A stretch of DNA of 64,000 nucleotides from Companilactobacillus kimchii DSM 13961 = JCM 10707 (GCF_001435445.1 NZ_AZDH01000017.1:1-64000); one strand, 5' to 3'. Counted from the first letter of the stretch, positions 34,406 through 44,259 are shown. Notes: a model not told the origin generated them from the sequence alone. A program made the numbers and translations.

Positions 34406-36298
34406 ATGATTAGTACCGAATCAACTAGCCTTAAAGATGATTTGTATTTAGCGGTCAATGGTCATTGGTTAAGAAAGGCAGTTATACCTAAGGATTATCC
34501 ACGTGTGGGTACTTTTCCTAATTTGTTTTTTGATGTTGAAAAAAAGTTAAGAAGTGATCTTAATGACTTCATATCAGGAAATGAAACTATTCAGAATAAA
34601 GTTATACTTCAAGCAGTTAAACTATACGATATGGCACTAGAATTAAAAGGATCTACTGCCATTAAAAATGATTTAGACAAAATAATCAATATGCATGAAT
34701 TGAAAAATTTGAATGATGAATTAAAGTTTTATTTTGAAAATGACTTTCCTCTACCCTTAATTGCAGAAGTCCATGAGAATATGAAGGACAATTCTCAGAA
34801 GGCGCTTTATGTTGCAGGGGCCAAGTTGATTTTGCCAGATAAATCCTATTATAGTGCTAATAATTTAACGGGTAAGCAATTGCTGAATTTTTATTCTCAA
34901 ACGGCTAGGGATTTGCTAACTAAGTTAGGGTACGATACCATCTTTATTTCTCAAACGGTTGAGGCGGCCTTGAGGTTTGATCGTAGATTGGTGCCAATGG
35001 TTAAAAGTTCAGAAGAATGGGCAGACTATTCTAGAATTTATAATCCCATCTCTTTTGTAGATTTTGGTAAAAAATCTAATTACATGGACTTGCAATCAAT
35101 GGTTAAAAGCTTAATTGGTGATGAACCAAAACAGGTGATTATTGGAGAACCAAGATATTTTGATCATTTAAATGAATTAGTTAATGATAGTACGTTTGAT
35201 GAAATCAAGGCATGGATGTTAGTTAGTTTTCTAATGAAGAATGCTGATCTAATTGATGAACCTAGTCGTCAGATTGTCAGCCGATATAAAAGCCAATTGA
35301 TGGGAATTAGCGGTGTGGAGAAGCGTGAGAAATATGCCTGCCGTCTTACTACTAGTCTTTTTAGTGAACCAATTGGTATTTATTATGGGAAAAAACATTT
35401 TGGTGAGGATGCTAAAAAAGACGTTCTTAATATGGTTAAGAAGATAATTGATACATATAAGAAGAGATTAACACAGAATAAATGGTTGAGTGAGATTACT
35501 AAAAAAAATGCCATTTTGAAATTGGACAAGATGATTATTAAAATAGGTTATCCGGAAAAACTTGATTTGCTTTACAATAGATTTGTTATTGATACTGAAA
35601 AGTCATTATATGAAAATGTCCGTCATATAAGGATCCTAGAAGTTAAAAATATGTTTGAACAATATCATAAACCATTTGATAGATCAAAATGGAACATATC
35701 TGGTTATGAAGTTAATGCTAGTTATAATCCTTCAGCTAATGATATAACGTTTCCGGCAGCTATACTTCAACGACCATTTTACGGTTTAAAACAGACCGTT
35801 AGTCAAAATTATGGTGGGATTGGTTCAGTGATAGCACATGAAATTTCACATGCATTTGATAATAACGGTGCTAAATTTGATGAATTAGGAAATATGAAGA
35901 ATTGGTGGACTCCCAAAGATTATGAAAATTTTCAAAGCTTGACCCAGAAGATGATTGACCAATTTGACGGAATTTCATACATGGGTAAAAAGGTTGATGG
36001 GTCTTTGGTGGTAAGTGAGAATATTGCTGATGTTGGGGGATTAGCTTGTGCTTTAGAAGTAGCCAAGTCAGAGCCTAAATTTAATTGTAAAGTGTTTTTT
36101 GTTAACTGGGCGCTTAATTGGCGAATCAAGTCGACTAAACAAATTAATGAAATGCTTTTGTCGGTAGATGTACATTCACCAGCTCCTTTACGTTGCAATA
36201 TTATTGCACAAGAAATGGATGATTTATATAAGGCTTTTGATATTAAGAAAACGGATGGTATGTGGCTAGATAAGACACAACGTTTGAATATTTGGTAA
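34406..36298 (+). CDS. pepO: M13-family zinc endopeptidase (PepO)
   Basis: Neprilysin-type metallo-endopeptidase that cleaves oligopeptides, about 630 residues. Zinc motif HEISH at 478-482 (from this start) with the catalytic Glu479, the third ligand Glu538 in ENIADVGG, and the substrate-backbone motif NASYNPSANDITFPAAI upstream. No signal peptide, which fits cytoplasmic PepO of lactic acid bacteria. The ATG at 34406 follows GGAGGAG; an in-frame GTG 51 bases earlier has no site. It is alone in its transcription unit. A Fur/Zur-like palindrome in the promoter region is unusual for a peptidase gene. Confidence 0.92.
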   Translation: MISTESTSLKDDLYLAVNGHWLRKAVIPKDYPRVGTFPNLFFDVEKKLRSDLNDFISGNETIQNKVILQAVKLYDMALELKGSTAIKNDLDKIINMHELKNLNDELKFYFENDFPLPLIAEVHENMKDNSQKALYVAGAKLILPDKSYYSANNLTGKQLLNFYSQTARDLLTKLGYDTIFISQTVEAALRFDRRLVPMVKSSEEWADYSRIYNPISFVDFGKKSNYMDLQSMVKSLIGDEPKQVIIGEPRYFDHLNELVNDSTFDEIKAWMLVSFLMKNADLIDEPSRQIVSRYKSQLMGISGVEKREKYACRLTTSLFSEPIGIYYGKKHFGEDAKKDVLNMVKKIIDTYKKRLTQNKWLSEITKKNAILKLDKMIIKIGYPEKLDLLYNRFVIDTEKSLYENVRHIRILEVKNMFEQYHKPFDRSKWNISGYEVNASYNPSANDITFPAAILQRPFYGLKQTVSQNYGGIGSVIAHEISHAFDNNGAKFDELGNMKNWWTPKDYENFQSLTQKMIDQFDGISYMGKKVDGSLVVSENIADVGGLACALEVAKSEPKFNCKVFFVNWALNWRIKSTKQINEMLLSVDVHSPAPLRCNIIAQEMDDLYKAFDIKKTDGMWLDKTQRLNIW

Positions 36299-36315
36299 GT
36301 TGACTCTCATTTTTT

Positions 36316-36330
36316 AGGAAAGCGTTTGCT
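36316..36330. promoter_or_regulatory. cre-like site
   Basis: AGGAAAGCGTTTGCT fits the CcpA consensus WTGNAANCGNWNNCW with one mismatch (G for T at position 2), 62 bases upstream of a HAD phosphatase gene. Suggests carbon catabolite control. Confidence 0.45.
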
Positions 36331-36391
36331 TTTATTTACTTACTTCGATAGAGTGAATAGGTAAGCTTATAACTGAGAGGGATTTAAAAAT

Positions 36392-37213
36392 ATGTATAAA
36401 ATGATTGTTTGTGATTTAGACGAAACTTTAATGAATGATGATGGTAGTTTGTCCACTAAGAATGCAGAAGCTATTCAAGCTGCTACAGCCAAGGGAGTTT
36501 ACTTTGTACCCAATTCAGGTCGAAGCTATACTTCTTTCCAAAACGATTTAGAAACAATGCACTTAAGAAATCAACCTAACCAATATTCAATTTCCTATAA
36601 TGGTGGACTGATTTTGGAAAATAAGGATAATCGTCCTATAGCTATTAATGCGATGCCATTTGAAATTGCTAAAGCTGTTTTTGAAGCGGGAGCAGCCAAT
36701 GAAAAGGCCGCTACACACGTATATACGCAAGATACACTTTACATTTATAATCCAGTTCCTGAAGATTCGGCTTATTTGAGAAATCGTGGTGTTAGTTTCC
36801 AAGAGATGAAGGATGCTAATTTTGACCAATTCAAAGATGCCAACATTATGAAAGTTATCATGGCTTTACCAACAATGTCTGAACGTAAACAAATGCGTGC
36901 TGATGTTGAAGCAAAAGTTGATCCTAAGAATTTAGCTGTAACCTATTCATCTGATCGTTATGTTGAATTTAACCCAGCAGGAATCGACAAAGGTAGTGCT
37001 TCGGTTCAACTAGGTGAATTATTAGGCATTAAGCCAGAAGAAATTATTGCTGCAGGTGATAATAGTAACGATTTACCAATGCTTAAAGCTGTTGGTTTGC
37101 CAGTTAGTGTTGCTAACGGAATTGATAGTGTCAAAGAAGCTGCTAAGTATATAACAGAGGCTGACAATAATCATGATGCCTTGGCTGAGATTATTAATAA
37201 ATTTGTTTTGTAA
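36392..37213 (+). CDS. Cof-type HAD-IIB phosphatase
   Basis: HAD phosphatase of 273 residues. Motif I CDLDETLMND, motif II PNSGRS, motif III IDKGSASVQL and motif IV AAGDNSNDLPML are intact. Position 4 of motif I reads Glu (DLDE) instead of the usual Gly, a known variant of this group. Likely a sugar-phosphate or cofactor phosphatase; natural substrate unknown. GAGAGGG precedes the ATG, and a cre-like site lies upstream. Terminator follows. Confidence 0.9.
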   Translation: MYKMIVCDLDETLMNDDGSLSTKNAEAIQAATAKGVYFVPNSGRSYTSFQNDLETMHLRNQPNQYSISYNGGLILENKDNRPIAINAMPFEIAKAVFEAGAANEKAATHVYTQDTLYIYNPVPEDSAYLRNRGVSFQEMKDANFDQFKDANIMKVIMALPTMSERKQMRADVEAKVDPKNLAVTYSSDRYVEFNPAGIDKGSASVQLGELLGIKPEEIIAAGDNSNDLPMLKAVGLPVSVANGIDSVKEAAKYITEADNNHDALAEIINKFVL

Positions 37214-37218
37214 TCGAA

Positions 37219-37261
37219 AAATAGAGCTAGGAATTGAAAAAATCCCTAGCCCTATTTTTTA
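37219..37261 (+). terminator. Rho-independent terminator
   Basis: Stem AATAGAGCTAGGAATT / AATCCCTAGCCCTATT (bulges) and six T after the HAD gene. Confidence 0.7.
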
Positions 37262-37375
37262 GTTTCGGTTAAAATAATATAACGCCGTTATGTCTATAAA
37301 ATGGTCGATGTCAAATGACTTTGATGGTGGGATAGATCTCGACAAGTTAATCTAATAACTGAGGAGGTAGGTATA

Positions 37376-37954
37376 ATGAAAGTACATGAGCAAATCAGAA
37401 AGTATCGAAGGCATTTTAACTTTTCTCAAGAAGAATTAGCTGATAAGATTTATGTTTCTCGGCAAACAATTTCTAATTGGGAAAATGGCAAGAATTATCC
37501 TGATATTGAGAATTTACTTATTTTGAGTACATTATTCCGTATCTCTGTAGATGAACTTGTAAAAGGGGATGTCGGAGTTATGCGAAAAGAAATCGATAAT
37601 CATACTATGGATGTTTGGACGGGCGTCATGCTAATCTTTCTAATTTTAGGAGTAGTGGTTGGAATTCCATTGACCTATGCCTTGTCATGGTGGGGTTTTG
37701 GTATAACGGTTGTTTTCTTGGCAATCGGTATCGGAGCTTCTATTAAAGTGGAGTTAATCAAGAAAAGGCATAATATTAAGACTTTTAAAGAAATTGTAGC
37801 CTTTATGGAGAATAAGAATCTTAATCCTGAAGACGGATTAAAAAGTCAAAAGGGTTATTGGAAAGAGCAACTCCTAATGATAGTTGGATCAGCAATTATT
37901 ACTTTGATGTTGGCATTAGTTGCTCTAATTATTACAAAATTGATTATGAATTAG
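37376..37954 (+). CDS. XRE-family regulator with membrane tail
   Basis: 192 residues. The N-terminal XRE helix-turn-helix (about 5-60) has FSQEELADKIYVSRQTISNWENGKNYPDIENLL, a typical Cro/CI motif. Three membrane helices follow (about 80-100, 106-125 and 170-190). Such HTH-membrane proteins regulate their own or neighbouring genes in response to membrane signals, but the target is not visible. GAGGAGGTAG precedes the ATG. Its stop overlaps the end of the convergent HAD gene by four bases. Confidence 0.85.
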   Translation: MKVHEQIRKYRRHFNFSQEELADKIYVSRQTISNWENGKNYPDIENLLILSTLFRISVDELVKGDVGVMRKEIDNHTMDVWTGVMLIFLILGVVVGIPLTYALSWWGFGITVVFLAIGIGASIKVELIKKRHNIKTFKEIVAFMENKNLNPEDGLKSQKGYWKEQLLMIVGSAIITLMLALVALIITKLIMN

Positions 37955-38727
37955 ATCAGATTGAAGTGTTTTAAACCATTCACGATACCACCATTAACGT
38001 TTTCAGTAGTAATGTAAGTCGCGATGTCTTTAACTTCATCAATACCATTTGCCATTGCAATACCATAGTCAGCAAATTCAATCATTGGAATATCATTAGC
38101 ACCATCACCAAAAGCATAGACTGGTTTATCTTTCATATTTAATTCTTCAAGTAAGTGTTTGATACCGCTCATTTTAGAGACACCTTTGGCAACTGTATCG
38201 AGTGAATGGTAGCCAGTATTATAGATTTGAAGTTCTGGAAATTCTTTTTGATATTTTTTACCGTCATCATCAGTAATGACAACGAACATTGGAATAGCGT
38301 CTTTCTTGTAGAAATTAGGATCAATTTCAGGGATTTCTAGTTTTAGTGCATGAAAGAACTCTTTAATAAATGGCGTTTGAGCACTCAAAGAGTTTCTAGT
38401 GTGTGCATGCATAAAGAGGGAATCGCCATTTTTATGAGCCATATCCATTATATTTTTGATCACATCTGGTTTAATATCATTGCTATAAATAGTTTTACCT
38501 TGAGACTCGACCAAGGCGCCATTTAAGGTAACATAAGTATTAATACCAGTGGCACTTGTGGCTGCTTCAATTTCAATAGGTGCACGTCCGGTACAGATAA
38601 CAGGTAAATAATCATTTTCCTTTAACTGACGAACAGCAGAAGCAACTGAATTCTCGACTTGAGATTGGTTATTTAGTAGGGTTCCGTCTAGATCAAAAAA
38701 TACGGTTCCTTTGTAATTTGTTTGCAA
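37951..38727 (-). CDS. Cof-type HAD-IIB phosphatase
   Basis: Third HAD phosphatase of the window, 258 residues, on the minus strand. Motif I FFDLDGTLLNN, motif II ICTGRAP, motif III AKGVSKMSGI, motif IV FGDGANDIPMI. The cap region is of C2B type. Substrate not predictable; proteins of this branch include phosphoglycolate-like and sugar-phosphate phosphatases. The ribosome binding site (GTTGGTGATC on the minus strand) is modest. It is convergent with the XRE/membrane gene with a four-base overlap. Confidence 0.9.
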   Translation of the reverse strand: MQTNYKGTVFFDLDGTLLNNQSQVENSVASAVRQLKENDYLPVICTGRAPIEIEAATSATGINTYVTLNGALVESQGKTIYSNDIKPDVIKNIMDMAHKNGDSLFMHAHTRNSLSAQTPFIKEFFHALKLEIPEIDPNFYKKDAIPMFVVITDDDGKKYQKEFPELQIYNTGYHSLDTVAKGVSKMSGIKHLLEELNMKDKPVYAFGDGANDIPMIEFADYGIAMANGIDEVKDIATYITTENVNGGIVNGLKHFNLI

Positions 38728-38817
38728 AAGATCACCAACTTAATTTTTATTTGTGTACTCGTAATATCTTAACATATAGGAAAAATGATACCGAGGACAT
38801 TTATTTCAGTTCAAAAT

Positions 38818-38893
38818 AAAAAACAACATCTATTCGGATTGCTTAATACATATAGAATGTATTGAGTTTTCTAAAAAGGTGTTGTTTTTTAAA
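38818..38893 (-). terminator. Terminator of the SLAP gene
   Basis: AAAACAACACC...GGTGTTGTT-type stem (38818-38829 with 38880-38892) enclosing a second hairpin AATACAT / ATGTATT. T-run on the minus strand. Confidence 0.65.
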
Positions 38894-38905
38894 ATGTGTT
38901 AAAAA

Positions 38906-40198
38906 CTATTTAATTACGTCAGTAGCAAAAGTTGGTTCAATCGCGGCAGCATACTTTATGCCACTTACAATTGTATTACCACCAGCATAATCTTGGATTG
39001 ATCCATCACTGAAGGGGATCCATTCGTTAGTTGAAACTTGAACGAAGTATTGACCATTACTATTTTGAACGGAGCGGTTAATTCTCCAAGAACTACCTTT
39101 TGGAAGTGTTCTAGTTAATGAATTAGTTGAAGTGTCATACAGTGTAATATCTTTATTGAGAGTAATGGCAATAGGACCGTTGGAGAAGATACTATTGGAA
39201 CTGCCTTCATAGCCACCGTTAGTTACCCATTGATTAGTTGCAACACGATAATAGATATAGTGATTCATTGTCTTTTTCTGATCAGTATGCCATGAAGAGC
39301 CAGCTGGTAGGATTTTACCAGTATTATTACCATTATCATCAAGAATGTATGAAGCACTGTACAAATTGATAGTTGTATTTACAGGGGTACTTTGTCCAAC
39401 GGTATTTGAAGTACCTTTGACCTGAATGTTTTTAACAGGTACGTATTCATTAGTAGCAACTTGATAATAGTTATTCATACCAATACCGATAACTTTGCCT
39501 AACTTCCAAGAAGAACCGACAGGTAGAGTTACTCCGGATAGATGACCAGTTTCGTCTACAATTTGTGCAGGGTAAGTTACAGTACCAACTTGACTCGATA
39601 CGCTTGTATTAGTATTTGTGTTAGTGTTGCTTTGATTGTTAGCAGGTTTAGCAATACTTGTTTTAATACCGCTTTCAAGTGCATATTCGTTATTTCCAAC
39701 TTGGTAGTAGGTATTCATGCCAATATTGTACATGTTGCCTAATTGCCAAGAGGATCCAGCAGGTAAGGTTCTACCAGTTGGATTTCCTTGTGCGTCAACT
39801 AATTTAACGGCATAGCTCAAAGTACCGATTTGATTATCAACAGCTGGCTTAACCATAGTTGGATTTACAACAGGCATACCATCAGTAAGAGTAATATGTT
39901 CGGAACTAATGTAATTGTTAGTAGCGACTTCGTAGTATCTTTGTCCATTGATAAGAACAGATTTGCCTAATTTCCAAGATGATTTACCGGAAAGGAAGAG
40001 ACTTGTTTGCTTACCGTTGGCGTCAACGGTGTAGGCACCACCATAATCAACAGTACCAATTGGATTTTTAATGGTATTGTCTGTAGTGGTTGTGGCGGCT
40101 TGAACTGGAGTGGTTGTATTATTTGAAATGTTTCCTAAAACTGTTGGTGCTACTAAAACAGCTAGTGTTGAAGCTAAAATGATTCTTTTCTTATTCAT
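38906..40198 (-). CDS. Secreted protein of five SLAP repeats
   Basis: Exported cell-surface protein of 430 residues. Signal peptide with Lys/Arg, a hydrophobic core and likely cleavage after PVQAA (residues about 33-35). The mature part consists of at least five SLAP repeats of about 55-70 residues, each with a (T/G)xxLPxGSSW core and an ending such as YYEVATNNYIS, YYQVGNNEYA, YYQVATNEYVP, YYRVATNQWV and FVQVSTNEWIP. A low-complexity NTNTNT linker sits near residue 200. No catalytic domain, so it seems to be a wall-binding coat protein or a spacer. Ends at a terminator; upstream 318 bases hold no other gene. Confidence 0.85.
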   Translation of the reverse strand: MNKKRIILASTLAVLVAPTVLGNISNNTTTPVQAATTTTDNTIKNPIGTVDYGGAYTVDANGKQTSLFLSGKSSWKLGKSVLINGQRYYEVATNNYISSEHITLTDGMPVVNPTMVKPAVDNQIGTLSYAVKLVDAQGNPTGRTLPAGSSWQLGNMYNIGMNTYYQVGNNEYALESGIKTSIAKPANNQSNTNTNTNTSVSSQVGTVTYPAQIVDETGHLSGVTLPVGSSWKLGKVIGIGMNNYYQVATNEYVPVKNIQVKGTSNTVGQSTPVNTTINLYSASYILDDNGNNTGKILPAGSSWHTDQKKTMNHYIYYRVATNQWVTNGGYEGSSNSIFSNGPIAITLNKDITLYDTSTNSLTRTLPKGSSWRINRSVQNSNGQYFVQVSTNEWIPFSDGSIQDYAGGNTIVSGIKYAAAIEPTFATDVIK

Positions 40199-40517
40199 TT
40201 CTGTATCCCCTTAATATGAAAAATGTAATTTAAAAAATAAATAGGTGACCTCATAGCTTGCCTTTTATGTCTATGATTTTAGTCGAAATATGGCTAAATA
40301 GCGATGAATTTTTTATTTCTTTAATAATTCTTAGACAATAAATGCTAATTTAGAGGTCAATTAAATCCAGTTCCATTAATCACCCTTTCCATGTATATTT
40401 TATGCAACGAGTAGGTAATTAATGTCATTTTGTCGTAAACGATACTTTTCATATCATAAACAGTAGCTAGACAAAAAGGACACATAACCTGTAAATAGAT
40501 TATGTGTCCTTTGAACA
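40199..40517. other. Intergenic region before the SLAP gene
   Basis: Between two leftward genes. Contains the terminator of the lipoprotein gene (40470-40513) and an AT-rich leader for the SLAP gene. No open frame or repeat recognised. Confidence 0.5.
40470..40513 (-). terminator. Rho-independent terminator
   Basis: 13-bp perfect stem AAAGGACACATAA / TTATGTGTCCTTT with a T-run on the minus strand after the lipoprotein gene. Confidence 0.85.
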
Positions 40518-41654
40518 TTATTGGGCTACTTGCTCGTTGATAATTTGACCGGCCTCAGAATCAGTTAAATATTTAATACTGGAACTAATACTGACAATAG
40601 AGGGACCTGCTTTAGTAGTTATAGTTGAAGCAGCATTTTTAGGATTGGCAGTATCAACTTTAGTGAAAATATCGACTTGGTTCTGTGGTAGGTCAGTTGA
40701 AGAAATAGTGTCACTTGTTTTTTGATATTTTGTTGCTTGACCAGCGCCGATTCGAAGTAATTCTTTTTTATTAGTGAAGAGGTATAAATATCCAAGACTA
40801 TCACCACTAGCAACAGTGTCACGTGATAATTGATACCCAGCTTGAGCGGCTTCTCTTTTTTGTAAGGCATAAGTTGAGTTTTGATTCAAAGATATCAATG
40901 AGTATTTACTCAAATCTTGAATGGCTGAACGTTCAAAACTATCATAACGATGTTGATAAAGGTAACCATCCTTTACTAAAATTTTCCCAGAATCATTGGC
41001 ACTAGTCGTTGTTTCGGGAGCAATCCAAGTTCCATTAAGACTGCTTACGTCTAAATGTTTAGCTGATTTTTTGTTTTGAGTGTCAACAAAAGATTTACCA
41101 CGTTCAATAGTGGTGGTTTGCTCAACATCCATGTACTGAATGTCAATGGCATATAGTTTGTGGCCTTTAGCAACAAACGCTTGATTTAGCGTTAAATCAC
41201 CAATTTCAGGTTTTAGAAAAATAAGATCAGTCATCTTATTGATTTCAAATTTAGCACCTAGAGCTTTCAAAGCTTCGTTAACTTGTTTGACTGACATATA
41301 GTGAAGCTTTTTTTGGTATGATTTCATGTAATGTTTACGTGATAGTTTCTTCCATTCTGAGAAAGATGCTTGTTTATACCCTGTAGCAATAGATTTGAAT
41401 TTGCCTTTTGAAGTAGTCCACAAATCTAGATCGTTGGCTTTGGTTATGGCAGATGTATCTATTTTGCTGGAAACTCCGAATTTGGTTTGTTTAGAATTAA
41501 TGGCTTCATTGAAAATCCAAGTTTTGGAATCAGAGTTGATGATCTTTTGAGTATTTGCCTTAATATCGTAGGAAGTGGACTTATGTTTAGCAATACTACA
41601 TCCAGAAATAAGAAGTAAAATAAAGGTTAAAATGAATAGACTTAATTTACGCAT
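40518..41654 (-). CDS. Putative lipoprotein of unknown function
   Basis: 378 residues. N-terminus MRKLSLFILTFILLLISGC with lipobox ISGC (Cys19), so a surface lipoprotein. The mature part is Lys/Ser/Thr-rich with beta segments such as GYLYQHRYDSFER and GYLYLFTNKKELLRIG; no known domain seen. The C-terminal 60 residues are Thr/Ser-rich. It resembles other lactobacillus lipoproteins of unknown role that are expressed alone. Its upstream region, 319 bases, is shared with the divergent XRE gene. Confidence 0.72.
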   Translation of the reverse strand: MRKLSLFILTFILLLISGCSIAKHKSTSYDIKANTQKIINSDSKTWIFNEAINSKQTKFGVSSKIDTSAITKANDLDLWTTSKGKFKSIATGYKQASFSEWKKLSRKHYMKSYQKKLHYMSVKQVNEALKALGAKFEINKMTDLIFLKPEIGDLTLNQAFVAKGHKLYAIDIQYMDVEQTTTIERGKSFVDTQNKKSAKHLDVSSLNGTWIAPETTTSANDSGKILVKDGYLYQHRYDSFERSAIQDLSKYSLISLNQNSTYALQKREAAQAGYQLSRDTVASGDSLGYLYLFTNKKELLRIGAGQATKYQKTSDTISSTDLPQNQVDIFTKVDTANPKNAASTITTKAGPSIVSISSSIKYLTDSEAGQIINEQVAQ

Positions 41655-41973
41655 AGAGACTCCTAATAATTTATTATAATTATTATCGCTTTACTATAAG
41701 AATGATGACAGGGTCAATTTGATATAAATTAATATGGATATATTTTTTTAAATTAGATAAATGATATTGTAACGACGTTATGCATGGTGCAACTTAGAAA
41801 GCAAGCCATTAAAGTTCAATTCATCGGCTTTAATAATTAGTTCCGCAAACTAAAGTTGCGCTAGTTAATGATTTTTAAACGCAAATATGACTAATTTGTT
41901 GCTTGTTTATAGTTAAATGCTATACGAAAATATAATTATAAAGATGAAATTTGTTCAAAGGGTGGGATTGAAG
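41655..41973. other. Divergent spacer between lipoprotein and XRE genes
   Basis: AT-rich, no open frame. It contains an inverted-repeat region where GCAACTT (41799-41805) pairs with AAGTTGC (41852-41858), plus a local hairpin GCAAACTAAAGTTGC at 41845-41859. Probably regulatory, possibly the XRE operator. Confidence 0.4.
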
Positions 41974-42339
41974 ATGATTGAGTTTTCAAGTCAATTAAAG
42001 AAATATAGAACTGATCGTGGAATTACCCAAGATGAGTTGGCCGGTAAATTGTATGTGACTAGACAAGCTATTTCAAAGTGGGAGTCAGGTGAGTCGACAC
42101 CTGATATGAATAACTTAGTTAAGTTATCCGGTATATTTAATGTTAGCTTAGATGCTTTGGTTCTAGGAAAAAAAGAGAATTCAAAGATTGATCCAAATGA
42201 ATTCACGTTCGATCCGATTCATAATAGATATGTCAGAAAATATGGCAAAATGAATTTTTGGGATTTTTTGTCGAAGAATCCTTGGGTGATTGTTTTGTTA
42301 GCCATTGTTCTATTCTGGGGAGTAATGTTTATACATTGA
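41974..42339 (+). CDS. XRE-family regulator with C-terminal helix
   Basis: About 121 residues. HTH of Cro/CI type (about 5-60; ITQDELAGKLYVTRQAISKWESGESTPDMNNLV) and one C-terminal membrane helix (about 100-118, PWVIVLLAIVLFWGVMF). The start was set at the ATG at 41974 behind GGGTGGGAT; the frame extends 57 bases upstream. The linker DPIHNRYVRKYGK is basic. It is divergent from the lipoprotein gene and probably controls it (inference). Confidence 0.82.
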   Translation: MIEFSSQLKKYRTDRGITQDELAGKLYVTRQAISKWESGESTPDMNNLVKLSGIFNVSLDALVLGKKENSKIDPNEFTFDPIHNRYVRKYGKMNFWDFLSKNPWVIVLLAIVLFWGVMFIH

Positions 42340-42468
42340 TTCATGTGTAACGTGATATGAGTAATTCTATTGAATTCAGATCACTGGACAAAATTATTTT
42401 TATAAAATAAATAATGGCTCACGGCTAAGCACCGTGGGCTATTTTAGTTTTAAAAATTATCTTTTTAC

Positions 42469-42528
42469 GCAAACGTTTGCTTGACAAAATATCTGCAAGG
42501 GCTTACATTGAATTACGCAAACGTTTGC
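42469..42528. promoter_or_regulatory. Twin LacI-type operators flanking a promoter
   Basis: GCAAACGTTTGC occurs at 42469-42480 and 42517-42528 inside a shared 18-base sequence TTACGCAAACGTTTGCTT. Between them lie TTGACA (42481-42486), a 17-base spacer and TACATT (42504-42509), a clear sigma-A promoter. The operators lie just upstream of the -35 and at the expected transcription start, suited to repression by the LacI regulator encoded 3 kb downstream. Confidence 0.82.
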
Positions 42529-42562
42529 TTTGCTAAAATAATTAAAGCGAGGATGATTGATT

Positions 42563-44239
42563 TTGAATAAATGGTGGCAAAATGCAGTTGTATATCAAGT
42601 ATACCCAGCTAGTTATCAAGATAGTAACGGCGATGGAATTGGAGATTTACCAGGTATTACTAAACGATTAGATTATATTAAAAAGCTAGGTGTCGACATT
42701 GTGTGGTTGAGTCCCATTTATAAATCACCTCAAGTTGACAATGGTTATGATATTTCAGATTATAGAGCAATTAATCCTGATTTTGGTAATATGGAAGACT
42801 TTGATAATTTACTCAGCAAAGCTCACAAATTAGGCTTGAAAATTATGATGGATTTAGTTGTCAATCATACATCAGATGAACATAAATGGTTCCAAGAATC
42901 CCGAAAAGGTAAAGATAATCCATATCGTGATTATTATATTTGGCGTGATGGTAAAGATGGAAAAGCACCAAATAATTGGGGCTCATTCTTTACAGGACCA
43001 GCATGGAAATATGATGAACAAACTGGTCAGTATTACTTACATTTATTTGCTCCACAACAACCTGATTTGAATTGGGAAAACAAAAATGTTCGTCATTCCG
43101 TTTATGACATGATGAATTGGTGGGCAGATAAAGGGGTGGATGGTTTCAGAATGGATGTTATCAATTACATTTCTAAGCCAGAAGGATTACCTGATGTTAA
43201 GAAAGCACCTGATGAATTATATGGAAATCCGGAACCAGTCGTTGCCAACGGACATCGAATTCACGAATTTCTACAAGAAATGAATCGAAATGTCATGAGC
43301 AAACATAAGATGGTTACAGTTGGTGAAGCACCAGCGGTTACAACAGATGAGGCTAAAAAATATTCCAATCTAGATGGCAAAGAATTGGATATGGTTTTTC
43401 AATTTGAACATGTGGGCTTAGATAGCAGTTCAAATCCAGCACTAGGACGTTGGTCTGATAAGAAGACATCACTTACTGATCTTCGTGAGAATTTGACGAA
43501 ATGGCAAACAGCATTGGCTGGTAAAGCTTAGAATTCGTTATATTGGAATAATCACGATCAACCAAGAGTTGTTTCACGGTTTGGTGACGATAGTACTGAA
43601 GAAAAACGTGTTTTAAGTGCCAAGATGTTAGCAACAATGCTTCATTTCCAACAGGGAACTCCTTTCGTATTTGAAGGTGAAGAAATTGGAATGACGAATG
43701 CTTACTTTGATAAATTAAGTGATTATGTGGATCTTGATAGTATCAATGCTTATCACCAAATAGTCGATGAACAACATCTCCTAGATGGAAAAACGATGTT
43801 GAAGTATATGGGAATGCACAGTCGTGATAATGCTAGAACTCCAATGCAATGGGATGACAGCAGCAATGCTGGATTCTCAGACGGCACACCATGGGAACAC
43901 GTTAATAAGCAATATAAAGAAATTAATGTAAAGAAAGCTTTGGCTGATCCGGATTCAATTTTCTATTATTATCAAAGGATAATAAAATTACGCCATGAAT
44001 TACCTGTCATGGTTGATGGTAGTTATGCCTTGGTTAAGGACAATCAAGATGATCCTGATGTTTATGCCTACACCAGAAAAGATGATGATACGACATTGTT
44101 GGTAGTGCTGAATTATACGGATAAAGGATTAGAAAGGCATTATGACGTTCCAGAGGACGCCAAGATTCTGATTAGCAATTACGCTGATTCTCAGGGTGAT
44201 ACATTACGTCCATATGAAGCAAAAGTTTATCAATTTTAA
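42563..44239 (+). pseudogene. malL: Alpha-glucosidase/oligo-1,6-glucosidase (GH13) with premature TAG
   Basis: GH13 glucosidase acting on maltose/isomaltose-type sugars in the cytoplasm. N-terminus MNKWWQNAVVYQVYPASYQD, GDLPGI, MDLVVNHTS, the nucleophile Asp in DGFRMDVIN and acid/base Glu in VGEAP are intact. The frame is broken by TAG at 43529-43531 and then continues without shift as NSLYWNNHDQPR. In this family the residue before NSLYWNNHDQPR is Trp, so TGG to TAG explains the stop. The third catalytic Asp (NHDQ) lies after the stop, so the truncated 320-residue product should be inactive unless the TAG is read through. The start is taken at TTG 42563 with GAGG 10 bases upstream. Confidence 0.9.
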
Positions 44240-44259
44240 TAAGTTAGAAGGAACTAGAC

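Noticed and set aside
43625-44239. Independent 204-residue glycosidase gene
   Set aside because: It is the in-frame continuation of the alpha-glucosidase after the TAG, starting at an internal Met without a ribosome binding site.
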